A stretch of 13,892 bases of DNA from Acidimicrobiia bacterium (GCA_030598905.1 JAUVPA010000013.1:1-13892); one strand, 5' to 3'. Counted from the stretch's first letter, positions 1 through 8,437 are shown. The notes: generated by a model not told the origin, from the letters alone. Program-made: numbers and translations.

Positions 1-1379
1 CTTACGAGCTGCTCCATGGCGCGGAACCGCTCGCTGAATCGATCATTGGCGCGGGCGAGGGCAATCTCGGGATCCACGGCGAGGTGACGCGCTAGGTTCA
101 CGACGGCGAAGAGGAGATCACCCAACTCGTCAGTGCGGGCGTCGGCGTCCGCAGCTTCGGCGAGTTCGGCGAGCTCCTCCTCCACCTTTCCGTATACGGG
201 TTCGGGACCGTCCCAGTCGAACCCAACACTGGCGGCTCGACGTTGCAGCTTCTCGGCTCGCGGAACACCGGGGAGCGCTCGCGGCACGTCGTCCATCAGC
301 GACTCTCTGCCCTTCTCCTCTTGTTTGATCGCCTCCCAGTTGTGGAGCACTTCGGAGGCGTCGCGAACATTGACGTCGGAGAAGACGTGAGGGTGGCGGC
401 GGACGAGCTTGCGCCGGATGCCCTCAGCGACTTCTTCGACGTCGAACGCGCCCGACTCGCGAGCCAGCGTCGCGTGGAACACCACTTGGAGAAGCAGGTC
501 GCCGAGCTCTTCCTCGACAACGGCGTACGCACCGAAGTCGGCTTCGCCAAAGGGGGCGTCGGCCGGAAGATCGCCGACGGCATCCACCGTCTCGTAGGTT
601 TCTTCGATGAGATGGCTGAGCAAGCTGTGGTGTGTCTGCTCACGATCCCACGGGCATTCCTCTCGCAGCAGGCGATTCGTGTGGACGAGGCCGATCCATC
701 CCACAGACGTTGGCGGGACGTAGAGCGAAACACGGTTTCCCGTGTCGATGCCGGCGAGATCGTGGAGGAAAATGGTCTCGATTTGTTCGTCTGGCGCACC
801 CAAGCGGTCGAGAACGGTGATCTCGTGGTGGTCCGGCAAGACCTTGCCGAGTGTGACGGCGACGTCGGACGCCACGAGCGGGGAGTCGAGCTGGGAGACG
901 ATCGTCGGCACGTGAAGTGGAAGAGGATCCGGGAGATCGCGCCCGTCAACTACCTGCAGACCGTCGGCTACGGCATCAACACCGATCGCGGCGAGCGCTG
1001 CGTCGAGAAACGACTCCCCTGCGATCACAGCGAGATCGACATCAATCTCCGCAGCACCATCACGAATGAGTGCCACCGCCCTCTCGCCGACGACGGCGCT
1101 TCCTGGAACCGCATAGGTCGTCGGTCCCTGCTTCGCGGACTCGAGCACTCTCTCGGCGATGGCTTGGTAGACGGTGTCGAAGTCGTCGTATGTGTCGTAG
1201 AGATCATCACAGAAGACCACCGGTCGAGATTCGGCTAACTCCGCCGCAGCGGGGTGACGCGACGTTCTCACGACGACAGAGCGTCGTTCGTCCATCACGA
1301 GCGCTTCTGCTGCACGGCCGACGCGGTCGAGGCCGGCTGGTCCCAAACCGACGATGGCGAGGCCCGGGCTGGTGGTCAC
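1..1379 (-). CDS. mazG: YabN-like MazG nucleoside triphosphate pyrophosphohydrolase with N-terminal methylase-like domain (3' end cut by window)
   Basis: Hydrolyses (d)NTPs to NMP plus pyrophosphate; MazG proteins are cytoplasmic house-cleaning enzymes. I translated the minus strand from GTG at 1379; 459 residues are visible and the C-terminus lies beyond the left edge. Residues 1-220 resemble the tetrapyrrole (SAM-dependent) methylase-like domain of Bacillus YabN: GLAIVGLGPAGLDRV near the start, then RTSRHPA and TYAVPGSAVVGE. The first MazG domain begins near residue 230 (PWDREQTHHSL at ~243), with EETYE at 259-263 and EELGD at 290-294. The second begins near 385, with EELAE at 401-405 and DELGD at 417-421. 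Both Mg-binding EExxE...ExxD sets are intact. The GTG start overlaps the TGA of the upstream foldase gene by 4 bp (GTGA), which fixes the start and suggests translational coupling. MazG identity is nearly certain; whether the N-terminal domain is catalytic is unknown. Confidence 0.95.
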   Translation of the reverse strand, partial: MTTSPGLAIVGLGPAGLDRVGRAAEALVMDERRSVVVRTSRHPAAAELAESRPVVFCDDLYDTYDDFDTVYQAIAERVLESAKQGPTTYAVPGSAVVGERAVALIRDGAAEIDVDLAVIAGESFLDAALAAIGVDAVADGLQVVDGRDLPDPLPLHVPTIVSQLDSPLVASDVAVTLGKVLPDHHEITVLDRLGAPDEQIETIFLHDLAGIDTGNRVSLYVPPTSVGWIGLVHTNRLLREECPWDREQTHHSLLSHLIEETYETVDAVGDLPADAPFGEADFGAYAVVEEELGDLLLQVVFHATLARESGAFDVEEVAEGIRRKLVRRHPHVFSDVNVRDASEVLHNWEAIKQEEKGRESLMDDVPRALPGVPRAEKLQRRAASVGFDWDGPEPVYGKVEEELAELAEAADADARTDELGDLLFAVVNLARHLAVDPEIALARANDRFSERFRAMEQLV

Positions 1380-2293
1380 GGGGGCGGGAGAATGCCCTCG
1401 CTGGAGGGGTCCCATACCCCGACCTGCGACCTGACCTCAACGTCCGCTGCTGCGACCGCCGCCTCGAACCAGAAGGAGTATTGCTCTCCGGCAATGGGCG
1501 ATTCGAGGGGAAGGAATGCCAACGGATCGGCAAGCAAGGCCTCAAGCGACTCCGGCCCGGTTCGCTCTTCGACGATCAAGATGTGCCAGCCGAATTGGGT
1601 CTCGAAGGGCTCGGAAACAATGCCGATCTCTGCCGTCATCGCTACCTCCGCGAATTCGGGCACATAGGCGCCGGCCGGAGCGGGACAGCTCAGCAATCCG
1701 CCTTGGGTCGCGCTCGCGGTGTCCCGGCTCAGCTCGAGGGCAAGCCTGTCGAAGCTTTCTCTGGAGTCGACGACGGTCTTGGCCGTGATCGCGTCCTCCT
1801 CGGTCTCGACGAGGATGTGCCGTACGCACACCTGAAAGAGATCGCTGCGGTTCGACTCCCAGAAGTCCTTCAGAAACGTTTCGTCGGCGAAGAGCAGCTT
1901 GGATACTTCCTCGCGGGCGATGATCTGGGCCGCGACGAGCCGCACGGTGGCCTCATTGCGATCGTCGATTGTGAGGATCTGCTCGAACAGACTTGCCTCC
2001 TGGGGCGAAGGGTTCGCCAGCTTCGCATCGATCTGCTCGTCCGTAGCGATATCGATGCCCCACTCGTCCGCGGCAGCCTGCACGTTGATCTCGAGATAGA
2101 TGACGGGGGCGAGATCGACACGGAACTCCTCGCCAGACAACGTGACACCCTCGGAGAACGAATCGCGCAATTGGACAACCTCAGAGGACTCGATATCCGA
2201 GCCGTTGACCGATGCAACGACGGACGGGTCGTTCGCGCACGCAGCGATGACCAGCGCGCCGGCCAACAGAGCAGTCACAAGTCGAACCCGCAT
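1376..2293 (-). CDS. PpiC/SurA-type peptidyl-prolyl isomerase lipoprotein
   Basis: Predicted extracytoplasmic foldase of 305 residues anchored as a lipoprotein. The ATG at 2293 is chosen over an in-frame ATG at 2341: it overlaps the mfd stop by one base (TGATG), and it places a standard lipoprotein signal at the N-terminus (MRVR, hydrophobic stretch 5-18, lipobox IAAC with Cys19). The longer version would add 16 residues that spoil the signal peptide. Residues 25-140 form a SurA_N-like helical region (VASVNGSDI, acidic and charged). Residues ~155-245 form the parvulin domain: VRHILVETEEDA, GGLLSC, YVPEFAEVAM, FGWHILIVEE. Two cysteines, 156 and 203, lie inside this domain. It sits between mfd and mazG as the middle gene of a tightly coupled trio. 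Family assignment is firm; client proteins are unknown. Confidence 0.9.
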   Translation of the reverse strand: MRVRLVTALLAGALVIAACANDPSVVASVNGSDIESSEVVQLRDSFSEGVTLSGEEFRVDLAPVIYLEINVQAAADEWGIDIATDEQIDAKLANPSPQEASLFEQILTIDDRNEATVRLVAAQIIAREEVSKLLFADETFLKDFWESNRSDLFQVCVRHILVETEEDAITAKTVVDSRESFDRLALELSRDTASATQGGLLSCPAPAGAYVPEFAEVAMTAEIGIVSEPFETQFGWHILIVEERTGPESLEALLADPLAFLPLESPIAGEQYSFWFEAAVAAADVEVRSQVGVWDPSSEGILPPP

Positions 2294-5200
2294 CAAACAC
2301 CCACCGGAACAGTTGAAACAGAGGAGCCGTCGTCCGGCCACATTGTACGGAGGAACTCGGTAAGCGCTTCGACGAGGCCCTTTCGGGGAATGGGAATAAA
2401 CAGATCGTCGCCGCGAAGCACGGCTCCGCGCATCACCCGGGTGAGCCGGACCTCCTGCGATGCCTTGAGGGTGACGGGCGCGATGCGAACCTCGTTACGC
2501 ACTTTCACGACCTCTTCGATGCCGATTCTCAGAGCTTCGACCCGCAGGTGGGCGACGTCGATCAACGAAGCGGCTTCCGACGGAAGTGCGCCAAAGCGGT
2601 CTCCCCACTCGGTCCTGACGTCTTCGACCTCAGCGGGTGTCGTCGTTGCCGCAAGTCGCCGGTACGCCTCGAGACGCGTGTTCGAACCGGGTACAAATGC
2701 CTCGCCGAGGTGGGCGTCGACGGGCAGGTCGATCCGGATGTCGGGAGGTTCGGGTTCCGCCTCGGAACCCTTCAACTCGTCAACGGCTTCGGCCACGAGT
2801 TTGGTGTAGAGATCGAAGCCAACCGCTGCAATATGCCCTGACTGTGTTTCGGACAAGATACTGCCCGCTCCGCGGATCTCGAGGTCTCGCATCGCGAGCT
2901 GGAATCCGGAGCCGAGATCGGAGAACTCACCGATCGCCTCGAGGCGTCTGTAGGCATCGTCACCGACTCTCTCCTCCGGCGGATGGAAGAGGTAGGCATA
3001 TGCTCGCTGGTTCGACCGTCCGACACGCCCCCGCAACTGATAGAGCTGGGCGAGACCGAGGCGGTCCGCCCGCTCGACGATCAGCGTGTTGACCTGAGGC
3101 AGATCGAGGCCCGACTCGATGATGGTCGTAGCGACGAGGACGTCGTACTCCCGGTTCCAGAAGTCGTACATCACCTGCTCGAGTTGACCCTCGCTCATCT
3201 GGCCGTGGGCAATCGCGTATCGCGCATCCGGCACCAGATCCCGCAGCCGGGCCACCGCATGGTCGATCGACTGGACGCGGTTGTGAACGTAGAAGACCTG
3301 CCCTTCTCGCAGCATCTCCCGGCGGATGGCGGCGGAGACGGCCTGTTCGTCGAACGGTCCAACGTATGTCAGGATCGGATGGCGATCTTCGGGAGCGGTC
3401 CGAATGTGGCTCACGTCGCGGATGCCCGTCAGCGCCATCTCGAGAGTTCGCGGTATCGGTGTCGCCGTCAGCGTCATGACGTCGACGGACGACCGCAGAG
3501 CCTTTACCTTGTCCTTGGCCGTCACACCGAAACGCTGCTCCTCATCGATGACGAGCAGGCCGAGACCCGCGAAACGGACGTCCTCTGACAACAAGCGATG
3601 CGTCCCCACGACGATGTCGACGGTTCCGGCAGCGAGCCCTTCGATCACCTCGCGCTGTTGCTTGGCGGTGAGGAACCGGCTCAACACCTCGACGCGAATC
3701 GGATACGAAGCGAAGCGGTCCTCGAAATTCGAATGATGCTGCTGGGCAAGAAGCGTGGTCGGGACGAGCATCGCCGCTTGTTTGCCCTCCTGAACCGCCT
3801 TGAACATGGCTCGCAAAGCGACCTCGGTCTTGCCGAAACCCACGTCGCCGAACACCAGACGATCCATCGGAGGCTCGGCCTCCATGTCGGCCTTCACGTC
3901 TGCGATGGCGCGCAACTGGTCGGGCGTCTCTTCGTACGGGAACGCGCCCTCGAACTCCACTTGCCACGGACTATCGGGCCCGAACGCGTGGCCGGTGGCG
4001 GCTGCTCTCTTCCGGTGGAGTGCAACGACCTCCTCCGCCACGACGGCCGCCGCCTTGCGGACCTTGCTGCGCGTCTGCGCCCAGTCGCTGCCTCCCATCC
4101 GCGACAACCGAGGCTGTTCGCCTCCGGTGTATCGCTGAATAGCTGCCAGCTGGTCGGTGGGAACGTAGAGCTTGTCCTCGGCAGCGTATTCGACGAGCAA
4201 GTAGTCGCGCTCGACGCCGGCCATGGCTCGATGCACAAGACCCTCGAAGCGGCCGATGCCATGGTGATGGTGAACCACGTAGTCCCCAGGTCGCAGATCG
4301 CGGTACACCTCTGCGTCTCCCGCGACACGGCGGGATCGCGAGGTGCGATGGGCGCGGCGCCTCCCCGCGACTTCCTTCTCGCCGATCACGGCGATCGAAG
4401 CCGCCGGGAAAACGAAACCATTGTGGATTCCCGTCGGCACGACGACCGTCGCGATTCGATCGAGCTTCGGCACCACATCGAGACCCGCGCCTGCCTCGGA
4501 CAGCAGTCTCGAGACGCGCTGCGCGGCAGCGTCGCCGTCCATGGCGATGATGACCTGGGTTCCCCTGTTCCTGAGGTGGTTCACGGTGCGGGCCACCGAC
4601 TCCGCGTTGCCGGGAACCGCATCGAAACCGGCAGCCTCGTAAGAAGCCTGGCCGGGCCCTGATGAGAGCGCCGGCGCCATCAACACCTCGAGGCCCGCCC
4701 GGTCGACGGTCAAGGGGAGATACAGATCGGGATGTTCGCCGGCCTCGGGAGCGTCCGCCCCCCAAGTCGCAGCCAGCGCTGCGGCGAGGTCGGCTTCTTC
4801 CTTGATCAGGTCGGCCACCCGCTCGGAGGCTCGATTCGGATCGAACAACACAACCGTCGCCGTCGTTTCGTCCAACAACGTACGCTCGGCCGAGAGCCAC
4901 GGCAGCCAGGACTCCAGACCTTGGAAGTGGATCCCCTCGCCGATGCGATCCCATGTTGGCGCAGCCCACGGCTCCTCTCTGAGGAGGTCTTCTGCTCGGG
5001 CCATGAGCGAGCGGTCGATCAGGACTTCTCGTGCCGGATAGACCACAACCTCGGGGCGTTCCTCGATCGAGCGCTGCGTCGAGACCGAAAACGCACGGAT
5101 CGCTTCGAGGTCGTCGCCCCAGAAATCGAGGCGGACTGGCTCGGATGAGTGTGCGGAGAAGACGTCGATGATGCCGCCTCGGACCGCAAACTCGCCACGA

Positions 5201-5673
5201 GCCTCGACACGGTCGGTCCGGGTGTAGCCGATCGACACGAGTTCGAGGATGAAACGATCGAAGTCCACCGAATCACCGACGGCGAGCGTGATCGGTTCGA
5301 TACGAGATGGGCTGAGGCGTTGCGAGACGGCCCGCACCGAAGCCACGACGACCCCCGATCCTCCCTGTTCGAGGCGATGGCGTGCTTGCACACGATGGGC
5401 CATCGTGACGGTGTTCGGCGACACGTGCTCGAACGGCAGCGTCTCCCACGCCGGAAGCTGAACCACGTCTTCGATGAAGAGCGAGACGTCTTCCGCCAGT
5501 TCCTCGGCGTCACGCTCGCCGGCGACGATGCCAAGCACGGGGCGCTCGGTTCGGTGGGAAACCCCGGCGAGCAACAGTGCCCGCAAGGGCGGTGGCACGA
5601 CAACACGACCGGGGATCTCCGGCATGAGATCCGCCGTCCATTGTGAAATGATCGGTGCCAGGGGTGCGGACAT
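2293..5673 (-). CDS. mfd: Transcription-repair coupling factor Mfd
   Basis: ATP-dependent DNA translocase that removes stalled RNA polymerase and recruits UvrA to start transcription-coupled repair. It has 1126 residues, near the usual ~1150. Order seen: N-terminal UvrB-like region (1-~350); CarD-like RNA-polymerase-interacting domain from ~460 (GDYVVHHHHGIGRFEGL); first helicase lobe with Walker A GDVGFGKTE (K615), DEEQ box at 710-713 and TATPIPRT; second lobe with LRGRVGRSNQR at ~880; and the C-terminal TRCF domain from ~975 (DIRIDLPVDAHLGEAFVP). The ATG at 5673 is the first possible start, because an in-frame TAG lies five codons upstream. No clear Shine-Dalgarno is visible. It is the first gene of an mfd - foldase - mazG unit, and its stop overlaps the next ATG by one base. 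It diverges from the flippase-like gene across a 117-bp gap. Confidence 0.98.
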   Translation of the reverse strand: MSAPLAPIISQWTADLMPEIPGRVVVPPPLRALLLAGVSHRTERPVLGIVAGERDAEELAEDVSLFIEDVVQLPAWETLPFEHVSPNTVTMAHRVQARHRLEQGGSGVVVASVRAVSQRLSPSRIEPITLAVGDSVDFDRFILELVSIGYTRTDRVEARGEFAVRGGIIDVFSAHSSEPVRLDFWGDDLEAIRAFSVSTQRSIEERPEVVVYPAREVLIDRSLMARAEDLLREEPWAAPTWDRIGEGIHFQGLESWLPWLSAERTLLDETTATVVLFDPNRASERVADLIKEEADLAAALAATWGADAPEAGEHPDLYLPLTVDRAGLEVLMAPALSSGPGQASYEAAGFDAVPGNAESVARTVNHLRNRGTQVIIAMDGDAAAQRVSRLLSEAGAGLDVVPKLDRIATVVVPTGIHNGFVFPAASIAVIGEKEVAGRRRAHRTSRSRRVAGDAEVYRDLRPGDYVVHHHHGIGRFEGLVHRAMAGVERDYLLVEYAAEDKLYVPTDQLAAIQRYTGGEQPRLSRMGGSDWAQTRSKVRKAAAVVAEEVVALHRKRAAATGHAFGPDSPWQVEFEGAFPYEETPDQLRAIADVKADMEAEPPMDRLVFGDVGFGKTEVALRAMFKAVQEGKQAAMLVPTTLLAQQHHSNFEDRFASYPIRVEVLSRFLTAKQQREVIEGLAAGTVDIVVGTHRLLSEDVRFAGLGLLVIDEEQRFGVTAKDKVKALRSSVDVMTLTATPIPRTLEMALTGIRDVSHIRTAPEDRHPILTYVGPFDEQAVSAAIRREMLREGQVFYVHNRVQSIDHAVARLRDLVPDARYAIAHGQMSEGQLEQVMYDFWNREYDVLVATTIIESGLDLPQVNTLIVERADRLGLAQLYQLRGRVGRSNQRAYAYLFHPPEERVGDDAYRRLEAIGEFSDLGSGFQLAMRDLEIRGAGSILSETQSGHIAAVGFDLYTKLVAEAVDELKGSEAEPEPPDIRIDLPVDAHLGEAFVPGSNTRLEAYRRLAATTTPAEVEDVRTEWGDRFGALPSEAASLIDVAHLRVEALRIGIEEVVKVRNEVRIAPVTLKASQEVRLTRVMRGAVLRGDDLFIPIPRKGLVEALTEFLRTMWPDDGSSVSTVPVGV

Positions 5674-5790
5674 GGGCGAGCCAGGCTACGACACCCGTCG
5701 CCCGATACAGGATCGTGCGTGCTTAGACGGCGAACTATTCGTCGTTCAAGCACGCACGACTGACGACACCGCCAATGCCAGACTGACCGG
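5674..5790. promoter_or_regulatory. Divergent intergenic region between mfd and the flippase-like gene
   Basis: This 117-bp gap must hold the promoters of both mfd (minus) and the flippase-like gene (plus). I find no convincing -10/-35 pair in either direction. A weak candidate for mfd is TTGAAC read on the minus strand inside the inverted repeat, but its -10 partner (TAAGCA) is poor. Neither start has a good Shine-Dalgarno. The dominant structure is the inverted repeat at 5713-5759, centred about 4 bp from the middle of the gap. Confidence 0.5.
5713..5759. repeat. Large inverted repeat / hairpin in the mfd-flippase divergent region
   Basis: The outer arms TCGTGCGTGCTT (5713-5724) and AAGCACGCACGA (5748-5759) are exact reverse complements over 12 bp. 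After one mismatched pair (5725/5747), pairing continues through GACGGCGAA (5726-5734) and TTCGTCGTT (5738-5746), with two G-T positions, closing on a three-base loop CTA. The whole is a 22-bp-arm, 47-bp structure. No T-run follows on either strand, so it does not look like an intrinsic terminator. Its placement (40 bp from the mfd ATG, 31 bp from the divergent ATG) would suit an operator or a cruciform-forming element affecting both promoters. Function is unknown. Confidence 0.75.
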
Positions 5791-6921
5791 ATGGACGAAA
5801 CCGAGCAGGTGACGACCAAGAGGCGCAGTTTCCCCTGGAAGCGCATTCTCCAGGTGGCCGTGATGCTGATCGTCCTCGGCTTCATCTTCGGCGGCGTAAT
5901 CCCGGCTTTCGCCGACTACGGCGACATCTGGGCCGCGCTCTCGGCGATGAGTTGGTGGGTGATCGCCGGTCTCTTTCTCCTCGCCGCTGCTTATCTCGTC
6001 GAATACTGGTTCGTGATCATGACCGCGCTCCCCGGACTCCGCTTCGGAGAAGCTGCCGTGGTGCACACATCGACGACTGCCGTCGTCAACACCGTTCCCG
6101 CAGGCGCTGCAATCTCGTTCGGCTTGATGTACGCCCAGTACTTCTCCTGGGGTTTCCCTCCGACTACTACGACGGCGGCCCTGCTCATCACAGGCGTCTG
6201 GGACAACCTGACCAAGATCGCGATCCCGGCCATGGTCTTGGCGGGCATGGCGTGGCTCACCGGGACGACTCAGTGGTGGATCATGGCGATCATCGCGATC
6301 GTCGGTGTCATTGTCGTAATCACTCTCGTGGTCATCCTGCTCCGAGCACCCGTGGTTGCGGATCGGATCGGGCTCTGGCTTTGTCGACCCGTCAACGCTG
6401 TGATGCGCCGCTTCAACCGCGAGCCGGTCGACATCGTCGCCCAGATCCACTTCTTCCAACGCTCGACGAAAGTGATCATTGCGGGGCGCTGGTGGATTCT
6501 GACGCTTCTGACCGTCGGATCACAGGCGCTACTCATCAGCCTGCTCGTTGCTTCGATTCGCGCTGTCGGAGTGCCCAGTGAGGTGCTCTCGTTCATCTTG
6601 ATCCTGACGGCTTACGCCGTTGCTCGAGTTCTCGCCGCCATCCCAATCACTCCCGGTGGCTTGGGCATCGTCGAGGTCGCCTACCTGAGCATCCTCACAC
6701 CCGGCGTTCCCGAGGAGTACCGGGTGCAGGTCGCCGCAGGTGTACTCCTCTATCGGGCCCTCGTCTGGTTCCCGCCCGTCATCCTCGGCATACCGGCGCT
6801 GGTCTTCTGGCGCCTGAACAAGTCGTGGCGACGGGACGCTGCCACCGAGCCACGTGGGCCCGAAATCGACGAAGAACCGCCATCGAGCAGCTGCCTCGAG
6901 TCAGAAGGGGCGGCCTCCTAG
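5791..6921 (+). CDS. UPF0104 / lysylphosphatidylglycerol synthase-type flippase-domain membrane protein
   Basis: Integral membrane protein of 376 residues with about eight or nine hydrophobic segments (approx. 20-40, 55-77, 90-115, 128-155, 162-184, 234-258, 265-282, 310-340). It has the family signature ITPGGLGIVEVAY at 286-298. The layout matches the flippase-type membrane domain of MprF and the stand-alone UPF0104 (YbhN/AglD) proteins. The cytosolic aminoacyl-transferase domain of MprF is absent, so it should not make lysyl-PG itself. The N-terminus is basic (KRRSFPWKR) and the C-terminal tail after residue 340 is polar and acidic. The ATG at 5791 lacks a clear Shine-Dalgarno; a GTG at 5809 is an alternative start. 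It is the only plus-strand gene, divergent from mfd and overlapping the epimerase tail-to-tail by 21 bp. Proximity to pgsA hints at a lipid substrate, which is inference. Confidence 0.88.
   Translation: MDETEQVTTKRRSFPWKRILQVAVMLIVLGFIFGGVIPAFADYGDIWAALSAMSWWVIAGLFLLAAAYLVEYWFVIMTALPGLRFGEAAVVHTSTTAVVNTVPAGAAISFGLMYAQYFSWGFPPTTTTAALLITGVWDNLTKIAIPAMVLAGMAWLTGTTQWWIMAIIAIVGVIVVITLVVILLRAPVVADRIGLWLCRPVNAVMRRFNREPVDIVAQIHFFQRSTKVIIAGRWWILTLLTVGSQALLISLLVASIRAVGVPSEVLSFILILTAYAVARVLAAIPITPGGLGIVEVAYLSILTPGVPEEYRVQVAAGVLLYRALVWFPPVILGIPALVFWRLNKSWRRDAATEPRGPEIDEEPPSSSCLESEGAAS
6901..6921. other. Tail-to-tail coding overlap of convergent genes
   Basis: The plus-strand flippase-like gene ends with TAG at 6919-6921, while the minus-strand epimerase ends with TGA at 6903-6901. 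The last 21 bp therefore encode the C-termini of both proteins. No intergenic space is left for a shared terminator, so transcripts from each side must run into the opposite gene before ending. Confidence 0.9.
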
Positions 6922-7887
6922 GAATCCGCTCTCCTCGAACCAGGTAACGGTTCTCAACAGAGTCTCTTCAACCGGTGTGTAGACCAACCCGAGCTCACGG
7001 GAGGCGAGCGACCCATCGATGCGGTGACCTTGGATCAACGTGCGCACCATGTCCCCACACAACGGAGCATTCTTCAACCACCGACCGGCGACATCGGCGA
7101 GCGGAGCAGCGGCGCCAGCCACTCCCCGCGGGACGCGGATGGGCCGGATCCTCCGACCCGTGACAACAGACAACAACTCGAGAGCCTCCCTGATGGACAA
7201 CGTCGCCCCGCTGAGGAGATAACGCCGGCCGGGCGCACCACGGCGGGCCGCAAGGATGTGGCCATTCGTGCAGTCGGCGATGTCCACCAGCGACAGCGTC
7301 GTATCGACGACAAACGGGCGTCCCACGGTGATGGCATATCGAATCAGAGCAGCCGTTCCATCCGCCCTACCCGGACCATGCACGGAGGACGGCAAAACCG
7401 CGACCACATCGACACCGCGCTGCACGCCTTCGTCGAACGCGGCGTTCTCTCCTAGCTTCTTCGATCGCGCGTAGTGCGACAGGTAACTACCCGAGTGCGG
7501 CGTTTCTTCGGTCGCCAAGACCCCGGTCGGCTCACCGATGGCCGCAGCCGATGACGTCACTACAACACGCCCGACACCGCCCTCCGCCGCGCAACGGACA
7601 ACGGTGCGCGCACCATCGACATTCACCCGGTACAGGTGAGCCGGATCGCTTGGACAGGGGTCGTTGACTCCCGCCACGTGGAAGACCAGATCACAGCCAT
7701 CCAGTGCTTCGGTGATGGATCGCGGATCGAGCACGTCACCAAACACGGGGACCGCTCCGAGCTCGGCGACTGATTCTTCGCCCGACTCGGAGCGGACCAG
7801 AGCGCGGACCTCGGATCCTCGGTCACAGAGCGACCGAATGATGTTGCGGCCCAGGAATCCGGTGCCGCCGGTCACGAACACCGACAT
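6901..7887 (-). CDS. NAD(P)-dependent epimerase/dehydratase (extended SDR, HpnA-like)
   Basis: Extended short-chain dehydrogenase/reductase of 328 residues with a Rossmann fold for NAD(P) binding. The motif TGGTGFLG (G7xxG10xxG13) is at the extreme N-terminus. DVLDP follows at 51-55 and FHVAGV at 69-74. The active site shows TSS at 111-113 and the Y139xxxK143 pair (YARSK). The overall pattern resembles hopanoid-associated sugar epimerase (HpnA)-like and dihydroflavonol-reductase-like SDRs; the substrate cannot be read from sequence. The ATG at 7887 is chosen over an in-frame start at 7986 because the nucleotide-binding strand must begin at the N-terminus, and because it lies 2 bp after the pgsA stop (TGACGATG). 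It is the last gene of the rplY-pth-glpK-pgsA run. Family certain, function open. Confidence 0.88.
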   Translation of the reverse strand: MSVFVTGGTGFLGRNIIRSLCDRGSEVRALVRSESGEESVAELGAVPVFGDVLDPRSITEALDGCDLVFHVAGVNDPCPSDPAHLYRVNVDGARTVVRCAAEGGVGRVVVTSSAAAIGEPTGVLATEETPHSGSYLSHYARSKKLGENAAFDEGVQRGVDVVAVLPSSVHGPGRADGTAALIRYAITVGRPFVVDTTLSLVDIADCTNGHILAARRGAPGRRYLLSGATLSIREALELLSVVTGRRIRPIRVPRGVAGAAAPLADVAGRWLKNAPLCGDMVRTLIQGHRIDGSLASRELGLVYTPVEETLLRTVTWFEESGFLGGRPF

Positions 7888-7889
7888 CG

Positions 7890-8437
7890 TCAGCCCTTGG
7901 CCCGCGGGGTGAGTATCTGGCGAAACTTTGCGAAATAGTCGCCAGCAGAGAGCAGTGTCACAACGACGGCGACGGCCATCGCCCATTGGTCAACACGCCA
8001 CGGGCCGACCGCGACATCGATCCGCAGTATCGCCATCGTGATGGCGACGAACTGAACGACGGCCTTGCTCTTGCCCCAAATGCTCGGCGGCACCGTGGAC
8101 TGGTCCAGAGCGGCGACACTTCGCAGCCCCGTGATCGCGATCTCGCGACCGATGATCATGAACGCCACCCACGCGGACGTAGCTCCGATCTCGACGAGTG
8201 CGAGGAGGGCGCCGGCAACCAGCACCTTGTCGGCAACTGTGTCCAGAAACGCGCCCACGGTCGTTGTGATGCGCCACCGGCGGGCGAGGTAGCCGTCGAG
8301 GAGGTCGGTCAATGCCGCCACGACGAACACCACGGCAGCGACGATCGCCACGGTGTCCATCGGCTCCGAGTTCAGGATCAGAGCCATGGCCACCGGCGTG
8401 AGCAGCAGTCGGACCACGGCGAGGAGGTTCGGAATGC

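Noticed and set aside
1070..2809. 579-codon open frame on the plus strand opposite mazG, the foldase and mfd
   Set aside because: It crosses three well-supported minus-strand genes, its translation is Arg/Ser/Pro-rich low-information sequence without domains, and long antisense frames are expected in GC-rich coding DNA.
5732..5747. Possible LexA/SOS box (GAAC ... GTTC) upstream of mfd
   Set aside because: The half sites GAAC and GTTC are separated by eight bases instead of the four of the actinobacterial SOS box; they are better explained as part of the larger inverted repeat.
5713..5759. Intrinsic terminator
   Set aside because: The hairpin has no T-run on either strand and lies between two divergent starts, where no transcript needs to end.
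7888..7986. Longer epimerase start within pgsA
   Set aside because: The added 33 residues precede the nucleotide-binding strand that normally begins the protein, and they come from within pgsA coding sequence.
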